From Microbacterium flavescens (GTDB taxonomy: Bacteria; Actinomycetota; Actinomycetes; Actinomycetales; Microbacteriaceae): 64,000 nt of DNA. Below the pieces are notes generated by a model that ran no database searches, was not told the DNA's origin, and saw nothing but the letters and a program-made list of their open reading frames with translations. Of the stretch, positions 1 to 8,943 are shown piece after piece; position 1 is the stretch's first letter; each line of letters opens with the position of its first letter. The stretch lies in assembly GCF_018588945.1 (NCBI RefSeq), contig NZ_JAFIWA010000007.1, positions 62,001-126,000 on the forward strand. Reading direction: 5' to 3'. The translations under genes were made by a program, and so were the position numbers.

Positions 1-2
1 GC

Positions 3-227
3 CTGCGCGACACCCACGAGCGCGGCTACGCGGTCAACCCCGGACTCATCGTCGAGGGCAGCTGGGGACTGGGCGCCGCCGTGTTCACGCGGGAGGGTCA
101 TCCGCAGTGGGCGCTGAGCCTCACCGGGGTCGAGTTCCGCTTCGGACCCGAGCGACTGCCCGAGCTCGGCCGCACGCTGCTCGCGCACGCCCACCAGCTC
201 ACGACGCGCATCGCCGCCGCACGCTAG
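3..227 (+). CDS. IclR-family transcriptional regulator, C-terminal fragment
   Basis: This open frame enters from the left edge and ends at TAG 225-227, leaving about 74 residues. The visible part includes GLGAAVFTREGHPQWALSLTG and FGPERLPELGRTLLAHAHQL, the usual closing strand and helix of the IclR effector-binding domain. The N-terminal winged helix lies outside the window. It converges on the alpha/beta hydrolase, with a 4-nt overlap of the 3' ends. IclR proteins commonly control carboxylate or aromatic-acid catabolism, so this one could also act on the neighbouring operon, but that is inference. Confidence 0.75.
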   Translation: MRDTHERGYAVNPGLIVEGSWGLGAAVFTREGHPQWALSLTGVEFRFGPERLPELGRTLLAHAHQLTTRIAAAR

Positions 228-1150
228 ACCTGGGCCGCTTCGAGCTCCTGCCGCACCACCGCCGCGACGGCGTCGGCGCCGTCGGGCGACATCACGATCG
301 TGTAGTGGTTGAACCGGTCGAGGCGCTCGTGGCGCACCGTGGGACTCGCGGCGAGCACGCGGGCGAGGTGCTCCGGCGCATAGAGGCCGGGCTCCTCGTT
401 CTGCAGTCCGCGCGGGGCCGTCAGCATGCGGACGGGATGCCGCAGCCCGGCCAGCGCGTCGGTCAGGCTCGTCCCGGTGTTCATGTCGAGCGTGTCGTCG
501 GCGGTCGTCTCGTAGCTCGTCGCGGGTCGCAGCGCGCCCGCCCCGTCGTCGACCAGGTCGTAGGCGAGGTACGCCTCGAGCTCGGGGGTCCAGTCGCTCC
601 GGAACGCCGGGTGGCCGCGCCAGAACTCCAGGTACTCCCCCGGGTCGGCGAACCGCATCGAGAGCCGGGCCGCCGTGGGTCCGAGAATGCCCGCGACCAG
701 CGCGTCGGTGTCGATCCCGGCGGGCACGTCCAGCGGAAGACCGCCGTCCACCAGCACGAGCCGCGACACGCGCTCGGGGTGGAAGTGCGCGAAGACGACG
801 GCCACGAAGGCGCCCATCGAGTGCCCGACCACGACGATGCGCTCGATGCCGAGGGCGTCGAGCGCCGCCGCGAGGTCGTCGGCGTGCGCGCGCATGCCCG
901 CGGGCCCCACCAGCCCGTTGCTGGCACCCCGGCCGCGCAGGTCGGGCGCGATCGCCCGCACCCCCGGCAGCCGGTCGACCACGAAGGGCCATGCGAGGTG
1001 CGAGGAGGTCACGCCGTGGATCAGCAGCACGTCCGCTTCGGCTGGCCCGGCGGTCGTCGGATCCCATACCGCGAGGCGCAGGTCACCGCCCGCGACGGGC
1101 ACGTCGACCGTGCGATACGTGTGGCCGGTGCGGGTCTGAGCCGAGGTCAT
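224..1150 (-). CDS. alpha/beta hydrolase
   Basis: A 308-residue alpha/beta-hydrolase-fold protein. The strand before the oxyanion loop reads VLLIHGVTSS. The nucleophile elbow GHSMG puts the catalytic serine at about residue 111, and a histidine near residue 282 (NHYT) suits the third triad position. The catalytic acid is not obvious. The start chosen overlaps the upstream dehydrogenase stop as ATGA; a start 12 nt further upstream (1162) is also open. It is the last gene of the leftward operon after an acyl-CoA synthetase and a dehydrogenase, so ester, lactone or thioester hydrolysis in the same pathway is likely. The substrate cannot be told from sequence. Confidence 0.85.
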   Translation of the reverse strand: MTSAQTRTGHTYRTVDVPVAGGDLRLAVWDPTTAGPAEADVLLIHGVTSSHLAWPFVVDRLPGVRAIAPDLRGRGASNGLVGPAGMRAHADDLAAALDALGIERIVVVGHSMGAFVAVVFAHFHPERVSRLVLVDGGLPLDVPAGIDTDALVAGILGPTAARLSMRFADPGEYLEFWRGHPAFRSDWTPELEAYLAYDLVDDGAGALRPATSYETTADDTLDMNTGTSLTDALAGLRHPVRMLTAPRGLQNEEPGLYAPEHLARVLAASPTVRHERLDRFNHYTIVMSPDGADAVAAVVRQELEAAQV

Positions 1151-1899
1151 CGCGCCGTCCATCCGCCGTCCATCGTGTAGGACGCGCCGGTGACCATGCC
1201 CGACTTGTCCGACACGAGCCAGCCGGCGAGCGAAGCGACTTCATCGGCCTCCACCAGGCGTTTGACGGCCGTCTCGGTCAGCATGATCCGCTCGACGACC
1301 TCGCTCTCCGGGATGCCGTGCACCGCCGCCTGATCAGCGATCTGCTTCTCGACCAGCGGCGTGCGCACGTACGCCGGATTGATGCAGTTGCTCGTCACCC
1401 CGTGCGCGGCGCCCTCGAGCGCTGTGACCTTCGAGAGACCCTCGAGTCCGTGCTTGGCGGCGACGTAGGCGGACTTGAACGCGCTCGCGCGCAGTCCGTG
1501 GGCGCTCGAGATGTTCACCACGCGCCCCCACCCCTTGTCGTACATGCCCGGCAGCGCCGCGCGCACCAGCAAGAAGGGCGACTCGAGCATCAGCCGAAGG
1601 AGCAGCCGGAACGCTTCGGGATCGAACTCCGTGATGGGGCTGACCCGCTGAATTCCGGCGTTGTTGACGAGGATGTCGACGTCGAGCGAGAGGTCGTCGA
1701 GGGCGGCGGTGTCGGAGAGGTCCACCACCCACGACTCGCCGCCGACGTCCGCAGCCGCTGCGGTGGCGGCATCCGCGTTCAGATCCGCGATGATCACGTG
1801 CGCTCCGCGCCGCGCGAACTCATGGGCGCACGCGAGCCCGATGCCGCTCGCGCCGCCCGTCACGAGGGCGCGCTTGCCCGCCAGATCCTGCTCGGCCAT
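1147..1899 (-). CDS. short-chain dehydrogenase/reductase, 3-hydroxybutyrate dehydrogenase-like
   Basis: A 250-residue classical SDR. The N-terminal TGGASGIG glycine motif binds NAD(P), NNAG follows the fourth strand, and ISS...YVAAK gives the catalytic Ser-Tyr-Lys. The C-terminus ends in the dimer-forming MDGGWTAR typical of the family. Overall pattern and length resemble D-3-hydroxybutyrate dehydrogenases (VNISSAHGL, SAYVAAKHG). Its ATG overlaps the stop of the TetR gene as TGATG, implying translational coupling. In this operon it probably oxidises a 3-hydroxyacid or hydroxyacyl intermediate formed after CoA activation. A long fused reading frame through the TetR gene region is only an open frame; the MAEQDLAGK start is the sensible one. 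Confidence 0.87.
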   Translation of the reverse strand: MAEQDLAGKRALVTGGASGIGLACAHEFARRGAHVIIADLNADAATAAAADVGGESWVVDLSDTAALDDLSLDVDILVNNAGIQRVSPITEFDPEAFRLLLRLMLESPFLLVRAALPGMYDKGWGRVVNISSAHGLRASAFKSAYVAAKHGLEGLSKVTALEGAAHGVTSNCINPAYVRTPLVEKQIADQAAVHGIPESEVVERIMLTETAVKRLVEADEVASLAGWLVSDKSGMVTGASYTMDGGWTAR

Positions 1900-2585
1900 C
1901 ACTTCGGTCCTTCCGGCTGCGCCGTCCTCGGCGCGAGAGCGTTGTCGATGAGTCGGGTCATGCCGTCGAAGACGACGGGGTCGAGCTGCGCGGGCGGACG
2001 CCCGTCGGCGTCGCGCTCCCACAGCAGGAACCGCATGCCGATGAGCTCGCCCATTCCCATGAGCGCCCACGCGGTGGTCTCGGGATCGAGCGCGCGGTCC
2101 ACGTCGCCGACGTCCTGCGCCGCGCGCAGACCGGCCTCGTACCCCTCGACGATGCGGGTGTAGTGCAGCCGCAGCACCTCGGGAGAGACGAACTCGGCCT
2201 CGCGGACCACCCGGTAGAGGGCCGGATGCTCGGCCGTGAAGCGGAAGAATCCCGCGAAGCCCGCCCGCTCGGCGTCGAGGCGCGATGACGCGCCTTCCAT
2301 CGCCTCCGACATCGAGTGGCGGACGCGGCGGTTGAGGTCGATGACGAGCGCCTCGAAGATCGACTGCTTGCTGTCGAAGTACAGATAGAACGTGCCGAGG
2401 CCGATGCCCGCACGCTCGGTGATCTTGACGATGGATGCCTCGTGGTAGCCCTGCTCGGCGAACACGACTTCGGCCGCCTCCAGCAGCCGTCGGCGCGTGG
2501 CTTCGCCCCGCTTGGTCAGCGGGCGGCCGGTCGCCGGCGAGACGAGCTCGGTCTCGTCGTCGACCATTCCGTCGGGAAGCGTCAT
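1899..2585 (-). CDS. TetR/AcrR-family transcriptional regulator
   Basis: A 228-residue one-component repressor. The N-terminal DNA-binding domain is clear: RRRLLEAAEVVFAEQGY, then helix-turn-helix KITERAGIGLGTFYLYF, followed by the FDSKQSIFEAL linker helix. The rest is the helical ligand/dimerisation domain, here with features of acyl-CoA-responsive relatives (inference). It sits inside the operon between the acyl-CoA synthetase (4-nt ATGA overlap) and the SDR (1-nt overlap). This arrangement implies autoregulation. A perfect 8-bp inverted repeat at 8959-8980, just before the first gene of the operon, is the best candidate operator. The start could be M7 (MVDDET), but the coupled ATG at 2585 fits the operon. 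Confidence 0.88.
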   Translation of the reverse strand: MTLPDGMVDDETELVSPATGRPLTKRGEATRRRLLEAAEVVFAEQGYHEASIVKITERAGIGLGTFYLYFDSKQSIFEALVIDLNRRVRHSMSEAMEGASSRLDAERAGFAGFFRFTAEHPALYRVVREAEFVSPEVLRLHYTRIVEGYEAGLRAAQDVGDVDRALDPETTAWALMGMGELIGMRFLLWERDADGRPPAQLDPVVFDGMTRLIDNALAPRTAQPEGPK

Positions 2586-4171
2586 GGCGCCACCCCTTCC
2601 GTCTCATGATCGGACGCCGTCGCCCGATCCCCCTCGATGAGCCGTCGCGCCCGGTCGCGCAGCCGCGATCGTGCGAGCTTCTCGATCGTCGCGCGCGGGA
2701 GCGCCTCGACGAACTCCACCCGTGCCGGCACCTTGAACCCGGCGAGGTTGCGCCGCGCGTGCGCCAGCACCTCGTCCGTCGACAGCGCGGCCCCCGGAGC
2801 GGGCACGACGAATGCCACGCCCCGCTCCCCCCACACCGGATCGGGCACGCCGACGACCGCAGCCGCCTCGATGAGCGGATGCAGCGTCAGCGCGTGCTCG
2901 ACCTCGGCGGGCGCGACGTTCTCGCCGCCCGAGATGAAGATGTCCTTGATGCGGTCGACGATGCGCATGACGCCCTCTGCATCCCGATGCACCAGGTCGC
3001 CGGTGCGCAGCCACTCGCCGCTCATCGTGCGCTCCGTCGCCGCATCGTCGCCGAGGTAGCCCGCGAAGACGCTCGGCCCGCGCACCCACAGCTCGCCGGT
3101 CGCGTCGCCCTCGAGCGGAAGTGCCGTCTCGGGATCGACGATCCGCACCGAGACGTGCGGATACGGGCGTCCGACCGCGCCGGGATGCGCGGGGGCCTCG
3201 TCGGCGGGCAGGTGCAGCACGTTGGGCGCGGCTTCGGTGAGTCCATAGCCCTGAGTGAGCGGGATGCCGCGACCCGTCCACTCCTCCTGGAGCCACGCCG
3301 GCATCGTGGCGCCGCCGACGAGCGCGAGCCGGAGGGACGAAGCATCCGTCGTCTTCCACGCCCGATCCGACGCGAGGAGCGCATACTGCGTCGGCACGCC
3401 CATCATCGCGGTCACCCTGCGCTCGGCGATGAGCTGCAGGACGCGCGCGGGCTGGAACGAGCGCTCGAGCACGACCGTCGCGCCGACCCACCAGGCCAGC
3501 AGCGGCTGGCAGTTCCACGCGGCCACATGGAACTGCGGCAGCATCGCGAGCACGACGTCGTCGTGCGTCAGCGGCAGCGCCTGGGCCAGCGCGAGGTTGT
3601 TCCAGAAGCAGTTGGCGTGAGTGAGTACGACGCCCTTGGGTGCTGCCTCACTGCCGGACGTGAACACCACCAGCAGCGGGTCGTCGTCCTGCACGGGGCG
3701 ACGCGGCCTCGGCGATCGCGACGGCACGACCGTCGCCTCGACCTCGGTCGTTCCCAGGACGGCGACGGGGAGCACACGGTGCAGGCTCCGCAGCGCCTCG
3801 CCCGCGAGCGCGGCGTGCTCGTCCTCTACGAGCACCAGGACGGGATCGGCGCGGTCGAGCTGGTCGCCGAGCTCGCGCGGTGTCAGCCGCCACGACAGCG
3901 GGACGAACGCGATGCCCGCGAGCGCGCACGCGAAGAACGCCACGACGTGGTCGGTCGAGTTTCCCGAGACGGTGGCGATGCGGTCGCCCGGTCCGTATCC
4001 CGCGTGCCGCAGTCCGTCGGCGAGGGCGGCCGCGCGGCCGGCCAGGGTCTCATAGTCGGTGGTCACCCCGCGGTCGTCGACGGCGATGCGCAGCGGAGAG
4101 CGCGACGCACGGTCGATGAGCCAGCGCCCGATCGTGTGCGCGCCGTCCTCGTACTCGGCGGGCCACGTCAT
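2582..4171 (-). CDS. acyl-CoA synthetase (AMP-forming fatty acid/organic acid--CoA ligase)
   Basis: A 529-residue ANL-superfamily adenylating enzyme, full length for the family. The P-loop-like motif is FTSGSEAAPKGV, the A5 motif is YGLTEAAP, followed by GELWVRGPSVFAGYL, RTGDLVHRDAEG and the hinge DRIKDIFISGGENVAPAEVE. The C-terminal segment LPRATIEKLARSRLRD holds the lysine needed for adenylation in the place of the usual TGK, so the enzyme should be active. It would form acyl-AMP and then acyl-CoA from a carboxylate. It is co-directional with and overlaps both livM (4 nt) and the TetR gene (4 nt). Taken with the transporter, this suggests the imported solute is a carboxylic acid activated on entry. 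Confidence 0.88.
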   Translation of the reverse strand: MTWPAEYEDGAHTIGRWLIDRASRSPLRIAVDDRGVTTDYETLAGRAAALADGLRHAGYGPGDRIATVSGNSTDHVVAFFACALAGIAFVPLSWRLTPRELGDQLDRADPVLVLVEDEHAALAGEALRSLHRVLPVAVLGTTEVEATVVPSRSPRPRRPVQDDDPLLVVFTSGSEAAPKGVVLTHANCFWNNLALAQALPLTHDDVVLAMLPQFHVAAWNCQPLLAWWVGATVVLERSFQPARVLQLIAERRVTAMMGVPTQYALLASDRAWKTTDASSLRLALVGGATMPAWLQEEWTGRGIPLTQGYGLTEAAPNVLHLPADEAPAHPGAVGRPYPHVSVRIVDPETALPLEGDATGELWVRGPSVFAGYLGDDAATERTMSGEWLRTGDLVHRDAEGVMRIVDRIKDIFISGGENVAPAEVEHALTLHPLIEAAAVVGVPDPVWGERGVAFVVPAPGAALSTDEVLAHARRNLAGFKVPARVEFVEALPRATIEKLARSRLRDRARRLIEGDRATASDHETEGVAP

Positions 4172-5292
4172 GCGCGCACCTCTGCCGGCGCGTCCGCCGC
4201 CTCGTCGTCAAGGGTGCGCAGCGTGCCGCGCGCCTTCTCACCACGGCGGCGCCGAACGCCGGCGTCGATCGTGCCCGCGATCCCGCCCGGCAGGAACATC
4301 ACCACGAGGATGAAGAGGACGCCGAGAATGAACAGCGGCTCAGACAGCGGCACGCGCAGCACGTCGGGGAGCCCGGCGACGGCGTCGGAGCCGGCGAGGA
4401 CGGTCAGTCGCTGGTCGAGCAGCGTGTACAGCACACCGCCAACGATGGCACCCCACCGGAACCCGACGCCACCGAGGACGACCATGACGAGGATCGTGAT
4501 CGTGAGGTCGGCCGACACCGCCCGAGGCACGGTGCCCGACTGCAGGAGCATGTAGGCCACGCCGGCGAGGCTCGCGAGCACCGCGGCGATCACGAACACG
4601 AGCAGGCGCACGCGATACGGCGAGAGACCGAGCACACGCACGCGCTGCTCGTTCTCGCGGGTGGCGCGGGCGAGGTGCCCGAGCCGCGACGTGTCGACCC
4701 ACAGCGTCACCAGGTACACCACGACGAGCACCGTCAGCGCGAACCAGTACAGGTTGCGGGTGTTGATCACGCCGATGAGGAAGTCGGGCACGAGGTCGGT
4801 CTCGAGGCCGAGCCCTTCCTCGCCCCCGGTGATCTGCGAGTTGCGGCGCACCAGCACCGATCCCGCCTGCGCGAACGCGAGGGTGACCATCGCGAACGGG
4901 ATGCCCGAGACCCGCATCGACACCGCGCCGGTGACGAGCGCGATCAGCATGCCCCCGATCAGTGCGATGAAGACGCCGGGCCACAGTGGTACCCCGAAGT
5001 GCTCGAGCGCGATGCCCAGCCCGTACGCACCGGCGCCGAAGTACAGGGCGTGGCCGAACGACAGCATCCCACCGGAGCCGAGCAGCAGGTTGTACGAGAG
5101 CGCGAGCGCCGCGAACACCATGCACAGCGACAGCAGCGCGAGGGTGCCCGGCATGTACGTCGGCGTCGGAAGGATTCCGGGAAGCGACAGGTTCAGCATC
5201 GGCAGCAGGGCCATGAACCCGACGAGGACGACGCCGGCGATCGCCGGGACGAACCGGCGCAGGCGGCCGGTGGTGGTCGTGTCGGCGCTCAT
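4168..5292 (-). CDS. livM: Liv-type ABC transporter permease, LivM family
   Basis: A 374-residue integral membrane permease. Many hydrophobic segments are present, including ALLSLCMVFAALALSYNLLLG, and the family signature GGMLSFGHALYFGAGAYG lies at about residues 70-90. The EAA-like coupling region EEGLGLETDL...RLGHLARATRENEQRVRVLGL is intact. The C-terminus has a charged cytoplasmic tail (RRRRGEKARGTLRTLDDEA). The start at MSADTTTTGR overlaps the livH stop as ATGA. With LivH it forms the membrane channel of a branched-chain-amino-acid/organic-acid (HAAT) importer. The presence of an acyl-CoA ligase in the same operon argues that the solute may be an acid other than Leu/Ile/Val. Confidence 0.88.
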   Translation of the reverse strand: MSADTTTTGRLRRFVPAIAGVVLVGFMALLPMLNLSLPGILPTPTYMPGTLALLSLCMVFAALALSYNLLLGSGGMLSFGHALYFGAGAYGLGIALEHFGVPLWPGVFIALIGGMLIALVTGAVSMRVSGIPFAMVTLAFAQAGSVLVRRNSQITGGEEGLGLETDLVPDFLIGVINTRNLYWFALTVLVVVYLVTLWVDTSRLGHLARATRENEQRVRVLGLSPYRVRLLVFVIAAVLASLAGVAYMLLQSGTVPRAVSADLTITILVMVVLGGVGFRWGAIVGGVLYTLLDQRLTVLAGSDAVAGLPDVLRVPLSEPLFILGVLFILVVMFLPGGIAGTIDAGVRRRRGEKARGTLRTLDDEAADAPAEVRA

Positions 5293-6164
5293 GCCTTCTT
5301 CCCCAGGAGTCCGGCCGGGCGCACCAGCAGCACCACGGCGAGGAGGATGACGACGATGAAGTCGCCGGTTCCTCCGAGATAGAAGTTCGCGAACTGCTGC
5401 AGGACGGCGACGAGGACGGATGCCACGGCCGCGCCGGTCAGCGAGCCGAGACCTCCGACCACGGTGACGATGAACGCGAAGATCAGCAGTGTCGCCCCGA
5501 GATGCGCCGACACGAACGTGGAGTAGTGCATCGCGAGCACTCCCCCGATGCCGGCCGCGGCGCCGCCGATCGCGAACACGAGGGTGAACGAGCGGCGCAC
5601 GTCGATGCCGAGCGCGGTCACCATCGACCGGTTCTCGACGCCGGCGCGGATGATCATGCCGTAGCGCGTGCGCTTGAGGAAGAGCACGAGGGCGGCCAGC
5701 ACCAGCGCCGCGGCGATCATCAGCACCCAGTAGGTGTTGGGGATGCGCGCGCCGAGCACGTTGGTCGTCTGGGTGAGCCACGGCGGACCGCTGATGTGGA
5801 TGGGGTCGGTGCCCCAGATCCCCTCGAACAGCGCGACGGCGGCGAACGAGAGGCCTACTGTGACGAGCACCTGCTCGATGTGCCGCTCGTACAGCGGCCG
5901 GATCAGGACGAGCTCGGTGAGGGTCGCGAACACGGCGCCGACACCGGCTCCGACGAGCACCGAGAGCAGGAAGGAGCCCCACGACTCCGTGCCCAGCGCC
6001 TGCGCCACCGTCCAGCCGATGAAGGCGCTCAGGGTCAAGAAGGCGCCGTGCGCGAAGTTGAGGACGTGCATGAGCCCGTAGATGAGGCTGAGCCCGCTGG
6101 CGACCAGGAAGTACAGGGCGCCGAGGCCGACGCCGGTGATCAGAGTGAGGACGAGGGTGCTCAT
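5289..6164 (-). CDS. livH: Liv-type ABC transporter permease, LivH family
   Basis: A 291-residue membrane protein of usual LivH length, with GLGALYFLVASGLSLIYGLM at the N-terminus followed by VLNFAHGAFLTLSAFIG, the conserved LivH signature. The cytoplasmic coupling loop is LKRTRYGMIIRAGVENRSMV (DPxxYG/ARA type). It overlaps livF at the 5' side by 4 nt and livM at the 3' side by 4 nt. It pairs with LivM to make the translocation pore. No anomalies are seen. Confidence 0.9.
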   Translation of the reverse strand: MSTLVLTLITGVGLGALYFLVASGLSLIYGLMHVLNFAHGAFLTLSAFIGWTVAQALGTESWGSFLLSVLVGAGVGAVFATLTELVLIRPLYERHIEQVLVTVGLSFAAVALFEGIWGTDPIHISGPPWLTQTTNVLGARIPNTYWVLMIAAALVLAALVLFLKRTRYGMIIRAGVENRSMVTALGIDVRRSFTLVFAIGGAAAGIGGVLAMHYSTFVSAHLGATLLIFAFIVTVVGGLGSLTGAAVASVLVAVLQQFANFYLGGTGDFIVVILLAVVLLVRPAGLLGKKA

Positions 6165-6898
6165 GCGCGACCGCCCTCCGTCTCGTGTGAGGGGCTCTGC
6201 TCGGCATGCACTCCGAGAAGCCGCCGGGTGAGGTCGTCGTCGTCGAGGATCTCGCGGGCCTTTCCGATGTGGACGACGCGGCCGCCGCCGATGACGACGG
6301 CCGTGTCGGCGAGGCGGCGGACCACCTCGAGGTTCTGTTCGACGAGGAGGATCGGCACGGTGTGCGCCGCCTCCTCGAGGGCATCCGCCACCTCGGCGAC
6401 GATCCTGGGCGCGAGGCCCTTCGTCGGCTCGTCCACGAGCAGCAGGCGGTTGTCGTTGATCAGTGCCCGCGCGACGGACACCATCTGCTGCTGACCACCC
6501 GAGAGCGTTCCGGCCGGCTGGTCGCGCCGGGCGACGAGGTCGGGGAAGAGCTCGGCGACGAACTCGCGGCGAGGCGCGCGCTGGCGCTCGGCCAGCGCGA
6601 GGTTCTCCGCCACGGTCAGCGACGAGAAGATCTCGCGATCCTCGGGAACGTAGCCGACGCCCTTGCGCACGATCCGGTGGGTGGGAAGGCCGTCGATGCG
6701 CTCACCTGCCAGACGCACCTCGCCGCGGCGATGGATGAGACCCAGGATGCCGCGCAGCGTCGAGGTCTTTCCCACGCCGTTCCGGCCGAGCACGGCCGTG
6801 ATGCCCGTGGCGGGCATCTCGAAGGTGACGTCCTCGACGACCTGCTGGCCGGCGATCGAGCACCGCAGGCCGGTGACGGTCAGGATGGGATCCATCAC
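6161..6898 (-). CDS. livF: Liv-type ABC transporter ATP-binding protein, LivF family
   Basis: A 245-residue ATPase. Walker A is GRNGVGKTS, the Q-loop region follows in GYVPEDREIF, the signature is LSGGQQQMVSVARAL and Walker B is LLLVDEPTKGLAP with the H-loop replaced by VEQN, as is usual in LivF. It works as a heterodimer with LivG to drive the permeases. The ATG at 6898 overlaps the livG stop (6895) as ATGA. A frame that runs on in the upstream direction is not needed. Confidence 0.9.
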   Translation of the reverse strand: MMDPILTVTGLRCSIAGQQVVEDVTFEMPATGITAVLGRNGVGKTSTLRGILGLIHRRGEVRLAGERIDGLPTHRIVRKGVGYVPEDREIFSSLTVAENLALAERQRAPRREFVAELFPDLVARRDQPAGTLSGGQQQMVSVARALINDNRLLLVDEPTKGLAPRIVAEVADALEEAAHTVPILLVEQNLEVVRRLADTAVVIGGGRVVHIGKAREILDDDDLTRRLLGVHAEQSPSHETEGGRA

Positions 6899-7686
6899 GC
6901 GGCCCCCGTCCCGAGGTAGGCGCTCTGAACGAGCGGGTTCGCCATCACGTTCTGCGGCGTGTCGTAGGCGATGATCGAGCCGAAGTACATCACCGCCACC
7001 TTGTCGACCAGGCCCATCAGGACGTCGATGTGATGCTCGACCATGAGCACGGTGCAGCCCTTCTCCCGGTGGAGGTCGCGGATGTTGCCGACGAGCCCGT
7101 CGACGTCTCCCGACCCGACGCCGGCCATCGGCTCGTCGAGCAGCACGATGCTCGTCTCGGTCGCCAGCAGCACGGCGATCTCGAGCTTGCGCTTGTCGCC
7201 GTGAGAGATGTCGCCCGCAGCCGCGTCGCGCTTGTGACCGAGCCCGACGGCCTCGAGCTTCTCGAGGGCGAGCTCGGTCGCGGCGTCCGCTCGCCGGGGG
7301 AACCGCAGGAGCGACCCCGAGCCGCCCAGCGACACCTGCGCCGCGAGACGCACGTTCTCGAGCACCGAGAGCCGCGGGAAGAGGCTCGAGGTCTGGAAGG
7401 TGCGTCCCAATCCCGCCCGCGCCCTGGCGGGCACGGACGCCGTGGTGATGTCGTCCCCGTCGAGCAGGACCTGCCCGGCGGTGGGCTTCAGGAGACCGGA
7501 GACCACGTTGAACAGCGTGGTCTTGCCGGCTCCGTTCGGCCCGATGACGCCCACGAGCGAGCCCGCGGCGATATCGAGGTCGACATCCTTGAGGATCGTC
7601 GCGCCGCCGATCTGAAGGCCGAGGCCTGCGACCTGCAACCGTGAGCCGCGGGTGGCGGTCGGCGCGGACGGGACGGGAGTGCTCAT
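6895..7686 (-). CDS. livG: Liv-type ABC transporter ATP-binding protein, LivG family
   Basis: A 263-residue ATPase. Walker A is GPNGAGKTT, the long LivG insert appears as GRTFQTSSLFPRLSVLENVRL, the signature region is DISHGDKRKLEIAVLLA (degenerate LSGGQ, normal for LivG) and Walker B is IVLLDEPMAGV with H-loop VEHH. The start at 7686 (MSTPVPSAP) has GGAG about 10 nt upstream; the longer open frame reaching 7776 lies in the binding-protein 3' region and is not credible. It is separated from the binding-protein stop by 19 nt. It is partner of the neighbouring LivF ATPase. Confidence 0.88.
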   Translation of the reverse strand: MSTPVPSAPTATRGSRLQVAGLGLQIGGATILKDVDLDIAAGSLVGVIGPNGAGKTTLFNVVSGLLKPTAGQVLLDGDDITTASVPARARAGLGRTFQTSSLFPRLSVLENVRLAAQVSLGGSGSLLRFPRRADAATELALEKLEAVGLGHKRDAAAGDISHGDKRKLEIAVLLATETSIVLLDEPMAGVGSGDVDGLVGNIRDLHREKGCTVLMVEHHIDVLMGLVDKVAVMYFGSIIAYDTPQNVMANPLVQSAYLGTGAA

Positions 7687-7705
7687 CGTTCGGTGCTGCT
7701 CCGGT

Positions 7706-8911
7706 TCACTCGGCGGCTTCGGCCGGCGCGACGTCGTCGGCCGAGACCGTGTCGACGAGCTCGGGCACGAAAGCACCGCCGTCGGCGACGAGCTTGACCT
7801 GGTACATCTCCTGGATGAGGGCGTGGTCGCCCTCGCGCACGGTCATGGTGCCCTTCGGGCCCTCGAACTCGAAGCCCTCGAGCGCCCCGACCATCGCGTC
7901 GACGTCGCCGGCGCCCTCTTGGATCGCGTGGACGATCATGATGGCCGCGTTGAACCCGTCGGGACTGAAGAGATCCACCGTGCCGCCGGCTCCCTCGATG
8001 GCCTCGACCATCGCGGTGTTCACGTCGTTGTCGGGAGCGCCCGGGAAGTAGTGGTTCAGGAAGTTGATCTTCTCGGATGCCTCGCCATACGCCCCGAAGG
8101 TCGCCGCGTCGCCGAGCCCGGTGACCACGGGGATCTCGTCGAGCACGCCCTGCTGGCTCAGCGCCTGCCACATCGCACCCGAGGTGGCACCGGCCCACGC
8201 CACGAAGACGAGGTCGGGCGCGCCGGTGAGGATCTGCTGCGCGAACGGCGTGAACTCGGTCGCGTCCTCGGCGACGAGCACCGAGTTCACCGTCGCGCCC
8301 TGACCGCCGAGGATCGCCTCGACCGCGGCGACGTTGCCCTGGCCGAACGCGTTGTCCTGAGCGAAGACCGTGATCTTGCGACCTTCGATGTCGTCGAGGA
8401 ACGTTCCGGCGGTGGCCACGTCCTGAGCGCTCTGGCGTCCGGAGCGGAAGGTGTAGTCGTTGATGCCGGTGAGGGCGTCGGCGGCTGCCGGCCCTGAGAT
8501 GTAGAGCACCTTGTTCTGCTCGGCCTGCTCGGCGACCGCCAGAGCGACGCCCGACGAGGCGGTGCCGGCGATGATGTTCACGCCTTCGCCGATCAGCTCC
8601 TTGACGACCGTCACCGCCTTGTCGGGGTCGCCCGCGTCGTCCATGTACTCGACGTTGATCGTCGTGCCGTCGATCTCGCCCGTGCCGTCGGTGGCGTAGT
8701 CGAGTCCTGCCTTGAACGCGTCGAGGTACTGCTTGCCGTAGCCCGCGAGAGGGCCGGACTCGCTGGTGACGACGCCGACCGTGACCTCGGCAGGACCATC
8801 GCCGCCGTCGGACGGGGCGCCGCCCGGCTCGGTCTGCGGCGCGCACGCCGCCAGGAAGATCGCGGCCGTGGCGACCACAGACCCCAGGAGCAACTTCTTC
8901 GAAACCCGCAT
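7706..8911 (-). CDS. Liv-type ABC transporter substrate-binding lipoprotein
   Basis: A 401-residue periplasmic-binding-protein family 6 (LivK-like) lipoprotein. The N-terminus has the signal peptide MRVSKKLLLGSVVATAAIF and lipobox LAAC, giving Cys23 for lipidation, then a Gly/Pro/Asp-rich linker. The mature part starts EVTVGVVTSESGPLAGYG and keeps the two-lobe pattern (AGTASSGVALAVAEQ, GRKITVFAQDNAFGQGN). The start chosen (8911) has GAAAGG at a good distance; an ATG 15 nt further upstream would cover this ribosome-binding site. It captures the solute at the outer face and feeds LivH/LivM. The first gene of the operon, it follows the putative operator. Confidence 0.9.
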   Translation of the reverse strand: MRVSKKLLLGSVVATAAIFLAACAPQTEPGGAPSDGGDGPAEVTVGVVTSESGPLAGYGKQYLDAFKAGLDYATDGTGEIDGTTINVEYMDDAGDPDKAVTVVKELIGEGVNIIAGTASSGVALAVAEQAEQNKVLYISGPAAADALTGINDYTFRSGRQSAQDVATAGTFLDDIEGRKITVFAQDNAFGQGNVAAVEAILGGQGATVNSVLVAEDATEFTPFAQQILTGAPDLVFVAWAGATSGAMWQALSQQGVLDEIPVVTGLGDAATFGAYGEASEKINFLNHYFPGAPDNDVNTAMVEAIEGAGGTVDLFSPDGFNAAIMIVHAIQEGAGDVDAMVGALEGFEFEGPKGTMTVREGDHALIQEMYQVKLVADGGAFVPELVDTVSADDVAPAEAAE

Positions 8912-8943
8912 GTGCGTGCCTTTCACCGTTGGAAGGTTCGGGT

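Noticed and set aside
4168-6384. 738-codon minus frame joining livM to the livH region
   Set aside because: The upstream half is livH out of frame. The LivM protein starts at 5292 with an ATGA overlap.
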